The notes: generated from the sequence alone by a model not told the origin. A stretch of DNA of 64,000 nucleotides from Thermococcus siculi (GCF_002214505.1 NZ_CP015103.1:930001-994000); one strand, 5' to 3'. Shown: positions 25,554 to 35,030, counted from the stretch's first letter. Program-made: numbers and translations.

Positions 25554-28457
25554 TCACTCCACAAACACCGCCGGCTTCAGCGGCATCGCGGCCTTCTTCT
25601 TTCCTCCCTTGTCCTCCTCGGCGTTGATGATTATCTCTAGGCCAAGTTCTTTCTCAATGAAGTCCTTTGCCTCCCTCAGGGCCTTCTCCTCGTTGATCCT
25701 CGTGACGTCAAAGGCCCTCTCCTTGATGAGTCTCTGTATCAGCTTGCTTACCTCCTTGCCGTGTTTCCTCATCTCCGGGTCCTTCATCAGCTCAGTCATC
25801 GCTGCCTTGAAGTCCCTCTTCTCCGCGACGACCTCTACGACCTTCCACTTCCACTCGGGAGCGGTGTAGATGTAGGCCCTCTTGGCATCTTCGAGCTTCG
25901 CAACCCTGATTATCTCCTTGATGTCCTCTATGACCGACTGGACGAAGTCTTCCTCCGCTTCCACCGTCTCGTTCCACCACTCGGGAACCGGCTCGGGCCA
26001 GGGAGCGAGGCTCACGAAGCCCTCCCCGCCGAGCTTCTCCCAGAGTTCCTCGCTGATGTGCGGCGTGAACGGGGCCATCAGCCTGACCCAGACGTCGGCG
26101 AGCTTTCTCAGGACGTAGCGCTTGGCCTCGTCGTCCCTTCCCTCGGTTCTCCTCATGTACCAGCGGAGGTCGTTGAGGACGGTGTAGAACGCCCACTGGA
26201 CTGCTGTCCTCGTCCTGAACTCCTCCAGGGCTTTGGTGGCACCTTCAATGGCCTTGTTGAGCCTGTGGAGCATCCACCTGTCTATGTCCTTCAGCTCAAC
26301 GCCTTCCTTGGCCTCGTAGGTTGCGAACTCGCTTATCAGCTCGTAGAAGCGCTCGACCTGCCTGCGGAGCTTTCCAACTTCCTTCCTCCTCCAGTCGAAG
26401 TCGCTGTCGTGCTCTGCAAGGCCCATGATGTAGAGCCTCACCACGTCGGCGCCGTTCTCCTCTATCGCGTCTATGAAGTTCAGGACGTTGCCCTTGCTCT
26501 TGCTCATCTTTGTGCCTTCCAGCGTCCCGAAGCCGTTTACCGCTATTCCCCTCGGCCAGTGCTTCCTGTCAAAGATGGCCGTGTGGTTGAAGATGAAGAA
26601 CGTCAGGTGGTTCGGGATGAGGTCCTTCGCAGAGCAGCGCCAGTCGAGCGGGTACCAGTACTCGAACTCCTCCTTCATCTCGTGGATGGTCTCGGCCGGA
26701 ATGCCCGTCTTCTCCGCCAGCTCCTTCTCCCTCTCCTCGCTGAAGGGCTCGCGGAAGAGGTAATCGAAGAACTCCCTGTCGAGCTTCTCAGCGTCGAGCC
26801 TGCCCTCCTCCCTCAGGCGGTTCATGTGCCTGCTTATCGTGTAGTAGGCCATGTAGATGGTCGAATCGCTCAGGCTCTCGATTACCCACTCCGGGTCCCA
26901 CGGGAGGGGCGTTCCGAGGCCGACCTTTCTGGCGCAGGCCTTCTTATCGAGCCAGTCTATAATGGCCTCGAACTGAGCGCGCCTGCTCTCGGGATAGATG
27001 GTCATGTTCTTCAGTGCTTCTCTGGCCTTCTCCTTCCACTTGGGGTTTCCGTAGTCTATGAACCACTGGTCGTGGATTATCTTGATGACCGCCTGGTTGC
27101 CGAAGCGACTTATGACTGGCTTTTCCGCGAACTCGTACATTATCTCGGCGATGCCCTTCTCCTGGAGTTCCTTGGCGATGAGGTCTTTGGCTTCCTGCAC
27201 AGGCTTTCCGGCGTATGGCTCGATCTTGAAGACTCCCTTGTGGTACTCGGCCTTGTAGATGTTCTTGGTTGCTTCCTCAAGCTTCTCAACGTCCCTCTGG
27301 CTCTTCACGCCGAGCCTCTCGGCCTCCTCAACCGCCGGGAAGTCACCGTAGCCTTCCAGCTTGATCAGCGAGATGTAGCTTATCTCCTCAACCACGCGCG
27401 GGTCGATGTCGTACTTGAGCAGTATCTCGGTCTCCTTCTTCAGGTCTTCGAGGGCCACGTGGTCGAAGGGAGCGTGGGCAGGAACGCTCATGACGACACC
27501 GGTGGCGTTGTCCGGGTCGACGAACTCCGCCGGCAGAATTATGACCTCATCACCTGTGACAGGGTTCTTGACGTACCTTCCGATGAGCCTCTCGCCCTTG
27601 AACTCCTCGATGACCTCTATCTCCCTGTCCTGGAAGGAGAGCTTGTAGGCAGCCTCCTTGCTGACGATCCAGACCTCTTCCTTGTCGCCCTTCCTCACCT
27701 TCGCCTTTACGTAGGTGGCCTCTGGGTTCAGCCACATGTTGGTTACTCCATAGACCGTCTCGGGCCTCAGGGTCGCCGCTGGAAGATAGATTTCCTCGCC
27801 GTTCTCTTCCAGAACGAACTTGATTATAACGTAGTCCAGTATCTGGACGTCCTCACCCTCCATTATGTCGTGGTCTCCGAGCGGCGTTCCGACGACAGGA
27901 TCCCAGCGGACGCGGTGGGCGCCCTTAACTACAAGCCCCATATCCTTGAGCGTCCAGAACTGCCACTCGATGAACTTGCTGAAGGGCGGGAAGAGCGAAG
28001 TCGTGTGGAACTCCCTCGTCCAGTCCACTCCAAAGCCGGCCCTTATGAAGGTCTCCTTGGCGGACTTCATGAAGTACTTGACGATCTCCTTCGGGTCCTC
28101 GAACTTCCAGAGCACATCCTCGGGAACCTTGTAGACATCCCTGTAGATGTGTATCGTCTTGGGGTCGCGGTGCTTTATCCTCTCCGCGATACCGACTATC
28201 GGCGCGCCGGTGATGTGCCAAGCCATCGGGAAGAGGACGTTGTAGCCCTGCATCCTCTTGAAGCGTGCTATGACGTCCGGTATCGTGTAGGTCCTCGCGT
28301 GGCCGACGTGGAGGTGGCCCGAGAGGTAGGGGAATGCGACCGTTATGTAGAACTTCTTATCCTTCGGCTTCGCGTTCCTGTCTGGCTCGAAGACCCTCTC
28401 CTCCATCCAGCGCCTCTGCCACTTCTCTTCAATGGCCTTGAAGTCAAGTCCAGCCAT
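25554..28457 (-). CDS. leuS: leucyl-tRNA synthetase
   Basis: A 967-residue archaeal-type class I synthetase charging tRNA-Leu. HIGH motif: [21 protein letters not shown] region (HVGH). KMSKS motif: [16 protein letters not shown] large CP1 editing insertion lies between them ([31 protein letters not shown]), as in LeuRS. The C-terminal anticodon-binding and tail domains are complete, and the length is as expected. The start ATG at 28457 has GGAGGTTTT before it. A matching substrate gene, tRNA-Leu(CAA), is at 53948. Confidence 0.97.
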   Translation of the reverse strand: MAGLDFKAIEEKWQRRWMEERVFEPDRNAKPKDKKFYITVAFPYLSGHLHVGHARTYTIPDVIARFKRMQGYNVLFPMAWHITGAPIVGIAERIKHRDPKTIHIYRDVYKVPEDVLWKFEDPKEIVKYFMKSAKETFIRAGFGVDWTREFHTTSLFPPFSKFIEWQFWTLKDMGLVVKGAHRVRWDPVVGTPLGDHDIMEGEDVQILDYVIIKFVLEENGEEIYLPAATLRPETVYGVTNMWLNPEATYVKAKVRKGDKEEVWIVSKEAAYKLSFQDREIEVIEEFKGERLIGRYVKNPVTGDEVIILPAEFVDPDNATGVVMSVPAHAPFDHVALEDLKKETEILLKYDIDPRVVEEISYISLIKLEGYGDFPAVEEAERLGVKSQRDVEKLEEATKNIYKAEYHKGVFKIEPYAGKPVQEAKDLIAKELQEKGIAEIMYEFAEKPVISRFGNQAVIKIIHDQWFIDYGNPKWKEKAREALKNMTIYPESRRAQFEAIIDWLDKKACARKVGLGTPLPWDPEWVIESLSDSTIYMAYYTISRHMNRLREEGRLDAEKLDREFFDYLFREPFSEEREKELAEKTGIPAETIHEMKEEFEYWYPLDWRCSAKDLIPNHLTFFIFNHTAIFDRKHWPRGIAVNGFGTLEGTKMSKSKGNVLNFIDAIEENGADVVRLYIMGLAEHDSDFDWRRKEVGKLRRQVERFYELISEFATYEAKEGVELKDIDRWMLHRLNKAIEGATKALEEFRTRTAVQWAFYTVLNDLRWYMRRTEGRDDEAKRYVLRKLADVWVRLMAPFTPHISEELWEKLGGEGFVSLAPWPEPVPEWWNETVEAEEDFVQSVIEDIKEIIRVAKLEDAKRAYIYTAPEWKWKVVEVVAEKRDFKAAMTELMKDPEMRKHGKEVSKLIQRLIKERAFDVTRINEEKALREAKDFIEKELGLEIIINAEEDKGGKKKAAMPLKPAVFVE

Positions 28458-28695
28458 GTCTAAAACCTCCTTTAGCTTCGATTTTCAACCCCGAGGGTTC
28501 AGTGGGAACTCCAAAAGAGCGAGACTCAGGAATAGGGGGGTTATCGCGGAAATCAGTTACCGGTGCGGTTTGAACGGTGGAGAAGACACTCCCCCCTCAT
28601 CGGCATCGGTTTTGGTAACGGGATTGGGTATTTAAGGTTTTTGCCGCTTCGAGAGGTTTTTATATCCTTTCGACGGAGATTTTAACGGTGATCGC

Positions 28696-28881
28696 ATGCC
28701 CACCGTTATCGTTGAGGGTCCGAAGATAGGTGTCGAGGAGAAGAGGGAGCTGGTTAGACGAATAACGGCAGTTATTACCGAGGTGTATGGAGTGCCTCAT
28801 GTCACGGTTCTGATAAAAGAGAACCCTCCCGAAAACGTCGGCATTGACGGTGAGCTTCTCTCTGACAGGAGAAAGGGGTGA
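28696..28881 (+). CDS. 4-oxalocrotonate tautomerase-family protein
   Basis: A 61-residue protein beginning MPTVIVEGPKIGVEEKRELV; removal of Met would expose the catalytic Pro1 of the family, followed by the typical VRRITAVITEVYG helix and HVTVLIKENPPENVGIDG. Such small enzymes catalyse keto-enol tautomerisation; the natural substrate is unknown. The TGA overlaps the GTG start of the amidohydrolase (GTGA at 28878), so the two are coupled. A TATA element (TTTTTATATCC, 28658-28668) is present. Confidence 0.85.
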   Translation: MPTVIVEGPKIGVEEKRELVRRITAVITEVYGVPHVTVLIKENPPENVGIDGELLSDRRKG

Positions 28882-30491
28882 AGGCGTTGATCGCGGCGTT
28901 CGTCAATGGAAGGATATACGTCTCTTTTAGGCCCCTTAAAGTCGTCGAGGCCATTCTAGTGGCGTCCGGTAGGATTATCCACGCTGGCTCGGGTGAGGAG
29001 GTCCGAAAAATCGCGGAAGAACTCGGTGGCGAGGTCATCGATCTCAACGGAAAGACGGTTCTTCCCGGCTTCATAGACTCCCACCTCCACCTTGAGGAGC
29101 TTGGCATGGCCCTTGAGACCCTTGACCTGAGGGGAGTGGGGAGCATAGTGGAGCTTAAGGAAAGGGTTAGGGAATACTCGGAGAGGGTTAGAACAACGTG
29201 GATACTCGGCCACGGCTGGGATCAGGAACTCTTCGAAGAAAAGCGCTGGCCGACGCGCTGGGACTTGGACGAGGCCGTTGACGACAGGCCGGTCATGCTC
29301 TCCCGTGTCTGCCTGCACGCGGCGGTTCTGAACACGAGGGCGATGGAGATGGCGCGGCTCCTCGATGCCGACCTCCAGGGTGTCGTCAGGGACGACAACG
29401 GAGAGGCAATAGGTGTCGTTAAGGAGGAGGCCTTTGAGCTTGCGCGCGAGAAGTTCAAAGAGACGCTGAGCCTTGAAGACTACGAGCACTTCGTGAGGAG
29501 GGCCACCGATTACGTCGCTTCCCTGGGCATCACCGCGGTTGGAACCGTGAGCGTTGAGGAGAAAACACTCCACGCGCTTTCGAATCTCGAGGAGCGCGGG
29601 GAGCTTAAGGTGAGGGTCTTCGCCTACCTCGACCCGGGAAAGAGGGAGGTGAAAGATGGGAGCATGTTCGGAAACCTCGACGTCCTCGGTGCCCTCGGGA
29701 AGCTCGGGATAAAGCGGGGCTTCGGGAGGGGAAAGCTCAGGATAGCGGGGATAAAGATACTTGCCGACGGTTCCCTTGGGGCGAGAACCGCGTGGCTGAG
29801 CGAGCCGTACGCCGACGCGAATACGAAAGGCTACCCGAACGTCTCAAGGGATTTCCTGGAGAGGGTCGTGAGGGAGGCCCATGGGGCGGGCCTTCAGATG
29901 GCGGTTCACGGCATAGGCGATGCCACCATAGACATGATCCTCGATGTTTACTCCTCGCTCGACGGGCCTGGGGGGATGAGGCACCGGATAGAGCACGCTT
30001 CGATCCTCAGGCCGGATCAGATTGAGAGGATGGCGAAGCTCGGAGTTGTTGCGAGCGTCCAGCCCCACTTTGTGATAACGGACTGGTGGGCGGTTCGCCG
30101 GGTTGGTGAAGAAAGGGCGCGCTGGGTCTACCCATTCGGGAGCATGATCAGGGCCGGAATAGTCCTCGGCTTTGGGACCGATTCGCCGATAGAGCCTACA
30201 AACCCCTGGGAGACCGTTTACGCCGCAGTTACCCGCGGAAAGCACGAGGGCGTTGAGGTCTACCGCTACACAGAGTACGAACGAGTAACACTGGAGGAGG
30301 CGCTCTGGGCATACACCCACGGCTCGGCGTACGTGCTCCACTCCGAGAACGACCTGGGAACGCTCGAGGAGGGGAAGCTGGCCGACTTCATCGTGGTTGA
30401 CAGGGATCCCTTCGAGGCTGGAGAGAAGGAACTGAAGGAGATAAGGGTTCTGGGGACGTACGTTGGTGGGGAGAGGGTTTGGGGGAGCTGA
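28878..30491 (+). CDS. amidohydrolase 3-family (YtcJ-like) metal-dependent hydrolase
   Basis: A 537-residue TIM-barrel amidohydrolase. N-terminal beta-sandwich then PGFIDSHLHLEELG (HxH metal motif), ILGHGWDQ, AVHGIGDATIDMILD and RIEHASILRPDQI (metal His), GFGTDSPIEPTNPW (metal Asp) and DFIVVDRDPFEAGEKEL at the end. This is the YtcJ-like order. The substrate is unknown. GTG start at 28878 overlaps the tautomerase stop; the tautomerase partner may act on the product (inference). Confidence 0.87.
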   Translation: MKALIAAFVNGRIYVSFRPLKVVEAILVASGRIIHAGSGEEVRKIAEELGGEVIDLNGKTVLPGFIDSHLHLEELGMALETLDLRGVGSIVELKERVREYSERVRTTWILGHGWDQELFEEKRWPTRWDLDEAVDDRPVMLSRVCLHAAVLNTRAMEMARLLDADLQGVVRDDNGEAIGVVKEEAFELAREKFKETLSLEDYEHFVRRATDYVASLGITAVGTVSVEEKTLHALSNLEERGELKVRVFAYLDPGKREVKDGSMFGNLDVLGALGKLGIKRGFGRGKLRIAGIKILADGSLGARTAWLSEPYADANTKGYPNVSRDFLERVVREAHGAGLQMAVHGIGDATIDMILDVYSSLDGPGGMRHRIEHASILRPDQIERMAKLGVVASVQPHFVITDWWAVRRVGEERARWVYPFGSMIRAGIVLGFGTDSPIEPTNPWETVYAAVTRGKHEGVEVYRYTEYERVTLEEALWAYTHGSAYVLHSENDLGTLEEGKLADFIVVDRDPFEAGEKELKEIRVLGTYVGGERVWGS

Positions 30492-31568
30492 TCAGAGTAT
30501 CACCAGCTCCCTCTCCGCCCTCGTCAGCCTCTTCCCCCTTCCGTCTATCACTGCAACGTCGTCCTCTATTCTTACCCCTCCGAGGCCCGGGACGTAGATC
30601 CCCGGCTCTATCGTGAAGGTCATACCGTTCTCAAGGACCACTTCACCGTCAGGCCCTATGAACGGCTCCTCGTGGACATCAAGGCCGAGGCCGTGTCCTG
30701 TCCTGTGGGTGAAGTAATCACCGTAACCTGCTCCCGCGATTGTTTCCCTGGCGGCGGCATCTATCTCCCTCGCCTTCCTTCCGGCCCTAACGGATTTGTA
30801 CGCCCTCTCCTGGGCGTCTTTAACGACTTCGTAGATCTCCAGGAGCTTTTCGTTCGGCTTCCCGAGGGCTATCGTCCGCGTTATGTCCGAGCAGTAGCCC
30901 CTCCACTTCGCACCGTAGTCGAGTATCACCATGTCCCCCTTCCTCAGACGCCTGTTTCCGGGGGCGTGGTGCGGATTGGCCGCGTTCTCCCCGCTCGCGA
31001 CTATCGGCTCGAAGGATATTCCATCGCTAAGCTCCCTTATTTCAAGCTCTATCTTCAGCGCCAGTTCGCTCTCGCGCATTCCCAGGAGGTCCCAGCCCAA
31101 AAGCTCTTCAAAAACCCTGTCAACGACCTTCGCCGCGTGCTTCATGTAGTCGATTTCCCTGTGGTCTTTCCTCATGCGAAGCTCCCTGATGACCGAACTG
31201 AGGGAATAGAACTCGAACCCCCTGTTTCCGACGCGAAAGATGTTTATGAGCCAGTCGGCGCGCATGGTGTCCTCGACGAGGAGCTTTCCAGACGAGAGTT
31301 CAAACTCCGCCAGAATCCACGCGAGCTTCTCGTAGGGGTTCTCGCCGTCGCGCCAGAAGGTAACCGGAAAGTTCCTGACGACGTTCTCGTAGAGGCTCGG
31401 CGCAAGAAGACGGTAGTTTCCGTCCGAGCTAATAACCAGCAGGGTGAGCCTTTCCCCCGCCTCGTGGATGTGGAGGCCCGTCAGGTAGTAGAGGTTCGTT
31501 CCGGGGCTTATTAGAGCACCGTCGAAGCCTTTCCCTTTCATTAGGGAGATGAATTTATCGAGGCGCAT
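30492..31568 (-). CDS. pepQ: Xaa-Pro dipeptidase / aminopeptidase (M24B)
   Basis: About 358 residues of the creatinase/prolidase fold that cleaves X-Pro bonds. The N-terminal domain begins MRLDKFISLMKGKGFDGAL. Metal ligands: DYGAKWRGYCSDITRTIALG (two Asp), TGHGLGLDVHEEPFIG (His), FTIEPGIYVPGLGGVRIEDD (two Glu). ATG 31568 follows GGTGAAGGAA; GTG 31577 would overlap the ribosome site. Pyrococcus has several prolidase homologues, so it may be a paralogue of the main enzyme. Divergent from L15e. Confidence 0.9.
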   Translation of the reverse strand: MRLDKFISLMKGKGFDGALISPGTNLYYLTGLHIHEAGERLTLLVISSDGNYRLLAPSLYENVVRNFPVTFWRDGENPYEKLAWILAEFELSSGKLLVEDTMRADWLINIFRVGNRGFEFYSLSSVIRELRMRKDHREIDYMKHAAKVVDRVFEELLGWDLLGMRESELALKIELEIRELSDGISFEPIVASGENAANPHHAPGNRRLRKGDMVILDYGAKWRGYCSDITRTIALGKPNEKLLEIYEVVKDAQERAYKSVRAGRKAREIDAAARETIAGAGYGDYFTHRTGHGLGLDVHEEPFIGPDGEVVLENGMTFTIEPGIYVPGLGGVRIEDDVAVIDGRGKRLTRAERELVIL

Positions 31569-31607
31569 TTCCTTCACCGCAATGAATACTCCGCAACCCT
31601 TAAAAAC

Positions 31608-31616
31608 TCAACCTCC
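31608..31616 (+). promoter_or_regulatory. TATA element of L15e
   Basis: CCTTAAAAAC region; predicted transcript start near 31636, giving a leader of about 60 bases. Confidence 0.45.
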
Positions 31617-31632
31617 AACCTCGACCGACTAG

Positions 31633-31659
31633 GCGGGGTAGACCCGCGGGATGTTCCCG
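31633..31659 (+). promoter_or_regulatory. tandem hairpins in the L15e leader
   Basis: GCGGG (31633-31637) pairs with CCCGC (31643-31647), and CGGGA (31647-31651) pairs with TCCCG (31655-31659). They sit between the promoter and the AGAGGTGA ribosome site. Possible autoregulatory leader; no match to a known RNA is claimed. Confidence 0.35.
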
Positions 31660-31695
31660 TAAGGGAGAACCACAAACTGGGAAGAGGTGAACGAG

Positions 31696-32280
31696 ATGAG
31701 CATGTACAAGTACATTAGAGAAGCCTGGAAGAGCCCGAAGAAGAGCTACGTTGGGGACCTTCTCAAGGTCAGGATGATAAAGTGGCGCCGTGAGCCGGTC
31801 GTCGTTCGCGCCGAGAGGCCGACCAGGCTCGACAGGGCCAGGAGCCTCGGCTACCAGGCCAAGCAGGGCTACGTCATCGTCCGCGTCAGGGTTAGAAAGG
31901 GCGGCAGGAAGAGGCCCAGGTGGAAGGGCGCGAGGAAGCCGAGCAAGATGGGTATGGTCAAGTACAGCCCGAAGAAGAGCCTCCAGTGGATAGCCGAGGA
32001 GAAGGCCGCTAGAAAGTACCCGAACCTCGAGGTTCTCAACAGCTACTGGGTCGGCGAGGACGGCATGTACAAGTGGTTCGAGGTTATCATGGTCGACCCG
32101 CACCACCCGGTCATCAAGGCCGACCCGAAGATCAACTGGATAACCGGCAAGGCCCACAAGGGACGCGTCTTCCGCGGCCTCACCAGCGCCGGCAGGAAGA
32201 GCAGGGGACTTAGGAACAAGGGCAAAGGAGCCGAGAAGGTCAGGCCCAGCATAAGGGCCAACAAGGGCAAGGGCAAGTGA
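31696..32280 (+). CDS. rpl15e: 50S ribosomal protein L15e
   Basis: A 194-residue basic large-subunit protein found in archaea and eukaryotes. Seen: [18 protein letters not shown] at the N terminus, [19 protein letters not shown]-like segment [32 protein letters not shown]-type basic loop, [19 protein letters not shown] and [22 protein letters not shown] 31696 lies five bases after AGAGGTGA. Monocistronic with its own promoter. Confidence 0.98.
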   Translation: MSMYKYIREAWKSPKKSYVGDLLKVRMIKWRREPVVVRAERPTRLDRARSLGYQAKQGYVIVRVRVRKGGRKRPRWKGARKPSKMGMVKYSPKKSLQWIAEEKAARKYPNLEVLNSYWVGEDGMYKWFEVIMVDPHHPVIKADPKINWITGKAHKGRVFRGLTSAGRKSRGLRNKGKGAEKVRPSIRANKGKGK

Positions 32281-32289
32281 GGCCCTTCT

Positions 32290-32661
32290 TCATTCTTCTT
32301 CTGGATCCTCAAGCTTTATCCTTTTGATCCCGACCTTCTCGTAAACCCTGTCGGAGCTTATTATCACCCCTCCGCATTTTGCCGCGTGGAACGCGTCGAA
32401 GGCGTTTAGCCCATGCTCCTTCATGTAGTACGCGGCCCTCAGCGGTACCTCATCCTCGATCCCCGTGATGGCCATGACCGCTGCGGTCACCCTTATCGGA
32501 TCAAGGCCGTACTTCTTGGCGACTATCAGAAGCTCCAGAAAGGTCGTCTCCGAAGTGGTTATGTTGCCCTTGTATCTCCCCAGAATTTTCTCGGCGTTGC
32601 CCTTGAGCCAGTCGCTGGGCTTCATTAGGGCGAGAAAGAAATCCGTGTCCGCGTATACCAT
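32290..32661 (-). CDS. vapC: PIN-domain RNase toxin (VapC family)
   Basis: A 123-residue PIN protein with an intact acidic site: VYADTDFFLALM (first Asp), SETTFLELLIVAKKYG (Glu), NAFDAFHAAKCGGVIISSD (two Asp). VapC toxins are Mg-dependent RNases, often cutting tRNA anticodon loops. Its ATG at 32661 overlaps the last base of the antitoxin stop, so the pair is translationally coupled. It ends 10 bases after the convergent L15e stop. Confidence 0.9.
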   Translation of the reverse strand: MVYADTDFFLALMKPSDWLKGNAEKILGRYKGNITTSETTFLELLIVAKKYGLDPIRVTAAVMAITGIEDEVPLRAAYYMKEHGLNAFDAFHAAKCGGVIISSDRVYEKVGIKRIKLEDPEEE

Positions 32662-32906
32662 TAAAGGCCCCCCAGGGCCTCCTTCATGGCCTCTTTGAGG
32701 ATTTCCCTCTTGATCTCTGACAGTGGCTTATCGGGAAGAGCCTTTCCAAGCTCCTCCAGTTCCCTCAGTGGGTCATCAGGTTTGGGAACTATGAGTATCT
32801 CATGATCGAGCCTCACCAGATAGACCTCCCTGGAGAGGCCCTCCCTCATCTCCTTCGGGATGTACAGCCTCCCCTTTGAATCGACCCTGGCCAGGATTCC
32901 TACCAC
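32661..32906 (-). CDS. vapB: AbrB/MazE-type antitoxin (VapB)
   Basis: About 81 residues: ARVDSKGRLYIPKEMREGL and EVYLVRLDHEILIVPKPDD form the swapped-hairpin AbrB DNA-binding fold, and a C-terminal helical tail (LSEIKREILKEAMKEAL) would wrap the toxin. The start is uncertain. GTG 32906 (VVGILARVD) fits leaderless transcription from TTTATATAG at 32930-32938; TTG 32915 would be too near the TATA box. The promoter is flanked by a perfect 12-base palindrome, as expected for autorepression. Confidence 0.85.
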   Translation of the reverse strand: MVGILARVDSKGRLYIPKEMREGLSREVYLVRLDHEILIVPKPDDPLRELEELGKALPDKPLSEIKREILKEAMKEALGGL

Positions 32907-32917
32907 CCGCCACAATC

Positions 32918-32950
32918 TTGGTGGGAAAATTTATATAGTTTTCCCACCAA
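32918..32950 (-). promoter_or_regulatory. palindromic operator around the vapBC TATA box
   Basis: Perfect arms TTGGTGGGAAAA (32918-32929) and TTTTCCCACCAA (32939-32950) with the TATA element TTTATATAG as the 9-base centre. A dimeric AbrB-type antitoxin bound here would block TBP directly. Confidence 0.75.
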
Positions 32951-33008
32951 CGTTGAGCGGTCCGGTTAGCTTTTAAACCAACCGACACAACTCATCACGG
33001 TGAGAAAA

Positions 33009-33464
33009 ATGGCCCAGCTTAAAGCCCATCACGTCAGGCTCACAACCTTCATCCAGGCAACCGAGGACGAGGATAAGGTTCTCGAGGCGATAGCAACCTT
33101 TATCCCCGAGGAGATTGACGAGGACGACGTCCTCTTCGATATAGACGAGACCACCGGCTTCTTCGGGAACCCGATTAAGGTAGTGAACGCCGAGATAAAG
33201 AGGAGCAAGGCTGTTAGGGCGTTCCTTAAGTACTTTAAAGAGCTGCTGAGCGAGGAGGACAGGCGGTACCTCCTGGAGCACCTCAATGAGAAGGTAGACG
33301 AGGAGGGAACCCTCTACGTCCGCTTCAACAAGCAGAAGGCTTACCTCGGCGAGGTCGAGATCGACGAGGGCGCCGACGTGATCCAGATCAGGATAAAGGT
33401 CAAGGCCTTCCCGATGAGGAAGGAGGCAGTCGTTAAAGCCGTGAGGGAGTGGCTGGAGGAATGA
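33009..33464 (+). CDS. RNA-binding protein of the exosome-linked COG1325/DUF54 family
   Basis: 151 residues: MAQLKAHHVRLTTFIQATED, DIDETTGFFGNPIKVVNAEI and YVRFNKQKAYLGEVEI. The family is predicted to bind RNA and is repeatedly found beside exosome and RNase P genes; its molecular role is not settled. ATG 33009 follows GGTGAGAAAA. Its stop overlaps the Rpp30 start (ATGA at 33461-33464), and the two are surely cotranscribed. Confidence 0.83.
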   Translation: MAQLKAHHVRLTTFIQATEDEDKVLEAIATFIPEEIDEDDVLFDIDETTGFFGNPIKVVNAEIKRSKAVRAFLKYFKELLSEEDRRYLLEHLNEKVDEEGTLYVRFNKQKAYLGEVEIDEGADVIQIRIKVKAFPMRKEAVVKAVREWLEE

Positions 33465-34180
33465 GCGAGGGCCAACACTCTCCCGAACCCGAAGTCGAGG
33501 AGGTTTCCTTCTCCCGCGATTATTTCATCGAGATGGACGTGAGGAGCGAAGAGGCGTACGAGCTGGCCAGCGAGTGGTTCGACGAGGTCGTCTTCACGAG
33601 GAAGCTCGTTCTGGAAACTTCCCCCGACTGGGGAGTGCTGAAGGAGGAGGTAAAGGTCCTTCGCGAGACCTATGGGAGGGTTGCCCTCCTGCTCGTGACC
33701 AGGAAGCCGAGCTTGATCCGAGAGGTCAAGAACCGTAACCTTCGGACGCTCCTCTACGTGCAGGGCGGGGACATGAGGGTCAACCGCTTTGCTCTGGAAG
33801 CTGGCGTTGACGCCCTAATAAGCCCCTGGCTGGGGAGAAAGGACCCGGGCTTCGACCACATTCTGGCTGGAATAGCTGCAAGGCGGGGGGTTGCCATAGG
33901 CTTTTCCCTGTCTCCACTCCTGAGGGTCAACCCCTACGAGAGGGTTCAAATCCTGCGCTTCATGACTAAGACCTGGCAGCTCGTTGAGAAGTATGGTGTT
34001 CCGCGCTTCATAACGAGTTCTGCCGAGAGCAGGTGGGACGTCCGCGGGCCGAGGGACCTTATGAGCCTCGGAATAAACATTGGAATGGAGGTTCCACAGG
34101 CTAGGGCCAGCGTGAACTTCTATCCGAGGAAGATTTTGGGCAGGCTCACGGCCCCCACTGCCACCAGCCGTACTTCATGA
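33461..34180 (+). CDS. rnp3: ribonuclease P protein component 3 (Rpp30)
   Basis: About 239 residues; TIM-barrel-like subunit of archaeal RNase P, which works with Pop5 to trim tRNA 5' leaders. Seen: FSRDYFIEMDVRSEEAYELA, LLYVQGGDMRVNRFALEAGV, DALISPWLGRKDPGFDHILA, FITSSAESRWDVRGPRDL and GMEVPQARASVNFYPRKIL. ATG 33461 follows GGAGGA. The last dozen codons overlap an antisense small membrane gene (34146-34259) and look like a species-specific tail. Confidence 0.93.
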   Translation: MSEGQHSPEPEVEEVSFSRDYFIEMDVRSEEAYELASEWFDEVVFTRKLVLETSPDWGVLKEEVKVLRETYGRVALLLVTRKPSLIREVKNRNLRTLLYVQGGDMRVNRFALEAGVDALISPWLGRKDPGFDHILAGIAARRGVAIGFSLSPLLRVNPYERVQILRFMTKTWQLVEKYGVPRFITSSAESRWDVRGPRDLMSLGINIGMEVPQARASVNFYPRKILGRLTAPTATSRTS

Positions 34181-34259
34181 CGAGGAAGGCTATGCCCACG
34201 CCTAGAACCATCAGAATCAAAAGAATCGCGACGAGCTTTTTCTTATCCTGTGTTTTCAT
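34146..34259 (-). CDS. 37-residue single-span membrane protein
   Basis: MKTQDKKKLVAILLILMVLG, then VGIAFLVMKYGWWQWGP. A basic N terminus followed by one hydrophobic helix and an aromatic end suggests a small inner-membrane protein with the N terminus inside. Expression signals are good: AAGGTGAT at 34263-34270 and TATA element GTTTTTATAACC at 34289-34300, both well spaced. It overlaps the 3' end of rnp3 on the other strand by 35 bases. Function unknown. Confidence 0.65.
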   Translation of the reverse strand: MKTQDKKKLVAILLILMVLGVGIAFLVMKYGWWQWGP

Positions 34260-34288
34260 ACAATCACCTTCTATTAGCTTCTCCTTGG

Positions 34289-34300
34289 GTTATAAAAACC
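34289..34300 (-). promoter_or_regulatory. TATA element of the 37-residue membrane protein gene
   Basis: GGTTTTTATAACC on the minus strand, about 30 bases before ATG 34259. Confidence 0.5.
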
Positions 34301-34340
34301 TTCGCATGCCTTTGGCATTCATCCCCCATGAGGTAGAAAT

Positions 34341-35030
34341 CTAAACCCCTCTACCCTCAGGGAGTGCGAAGGGCATCACCCCCGAACAGGGTCCCTCGGC
34401 CAATACCACAGCCAGCCCCCCTCCCAGAATCCGGAACTCGCCTATGTAAACGCATTTGCTCCCCTTCGCGAGTAGAACGTCGTGTATGCGGCCATCCCGG
34501 TTCCCGAAGTCCTCGACTGTGATTTTGTAGCCGGCTTTCTCTGCAATCCCGACTGCCCTCAGGTAGGCCTGTTCCATCCTTTCCCTTGGTTCCCAGAGAA
34601 TCACGAATCCTCCCCTCACGGGCAGCTCGACGACGGTTTCTTTCCAGGCGATTCCACTGACGTGTATCCTCGTGTAGTTCACATAAACGCGGCAGGAATA
34701 GACAACCTCAGCGTTTTCATCAAGGGGCCAGGGGTCACCCTCCAGTCCCCAGCAGTAAGTGATTTCGTGAAGGCCGAAGTGGATGTTTGGTCCAGCTGCC
34801 GGCGGGGGGTAGAGAAGAACTATGATAACGATTGCCGCGGGAACAAAGAGGGCGATGCCGTGAACGTGGTTTCGATAGTATCTCCTGAAGAGGAGCAGGG
34901 GGGCGGCAATGGCCGCGAAGAAGAGCACGGCTCCGGCGTACGGGTTGAGCTGGACGGCAATCCATGCCACCGATCCAACCATAGCGGTGACCGTCACCGA
35001 GAGGAGGGGCTCTCTCCATCCCATACCCAT
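34341..35030 (-). CDS. hypothetical membrane-anchored protein, 229 residues
   Basis: Not recognised. Three N-terminal membrane helices (LLSVTVTAMVGSVAWIAVQL, AGAVLFFAAIAAPLLLF and GIALFVPAAIVIIVLLY) precede a soluble beta-rich domain of about 145 residues that would face outward, with Cys residues in EITYCWGLEG, VYSCRVYVNYTR, GSKCVYIGEF and AEGPCSGVM that could form disulfides. ATG 35030 lies about 30 bases behind a TATA element (GGTATAAACC, near 35057), so it is nearly leaderless. Divergent from the DUF389 gene. Confidence 0.65.
   Translation of the reverse strand: MGMGWREPLLSVTVTAMVGSVAWIAVQLNPYAGAVLFFAAIAAPLLLFRRYYRNHVHGIALFVPAAIVIIVLLYPPPAAGPNIHFGLHEITYCWGLEGDPWPLDENAEVVYSCRVYVNYTRIHVSGIAWKETVVELPVRGGFVILWEPRERMEQAYLRAVGIAEKAGYKITVEDFGNRDGRIHDVLLAKGSKCVYIGEFRILGGGLAVVLAEGPCSGVMPFALPEGRGV

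Noticed and set aside
25761-28463. 900-codon open frame on the plus strand across leuS
   Set aside because: It mirrors a strongly supported leuS gene and its translation is low in motifs and rich in Leu/Val/Asp as expected of an antisense frame in GC-rich codons.
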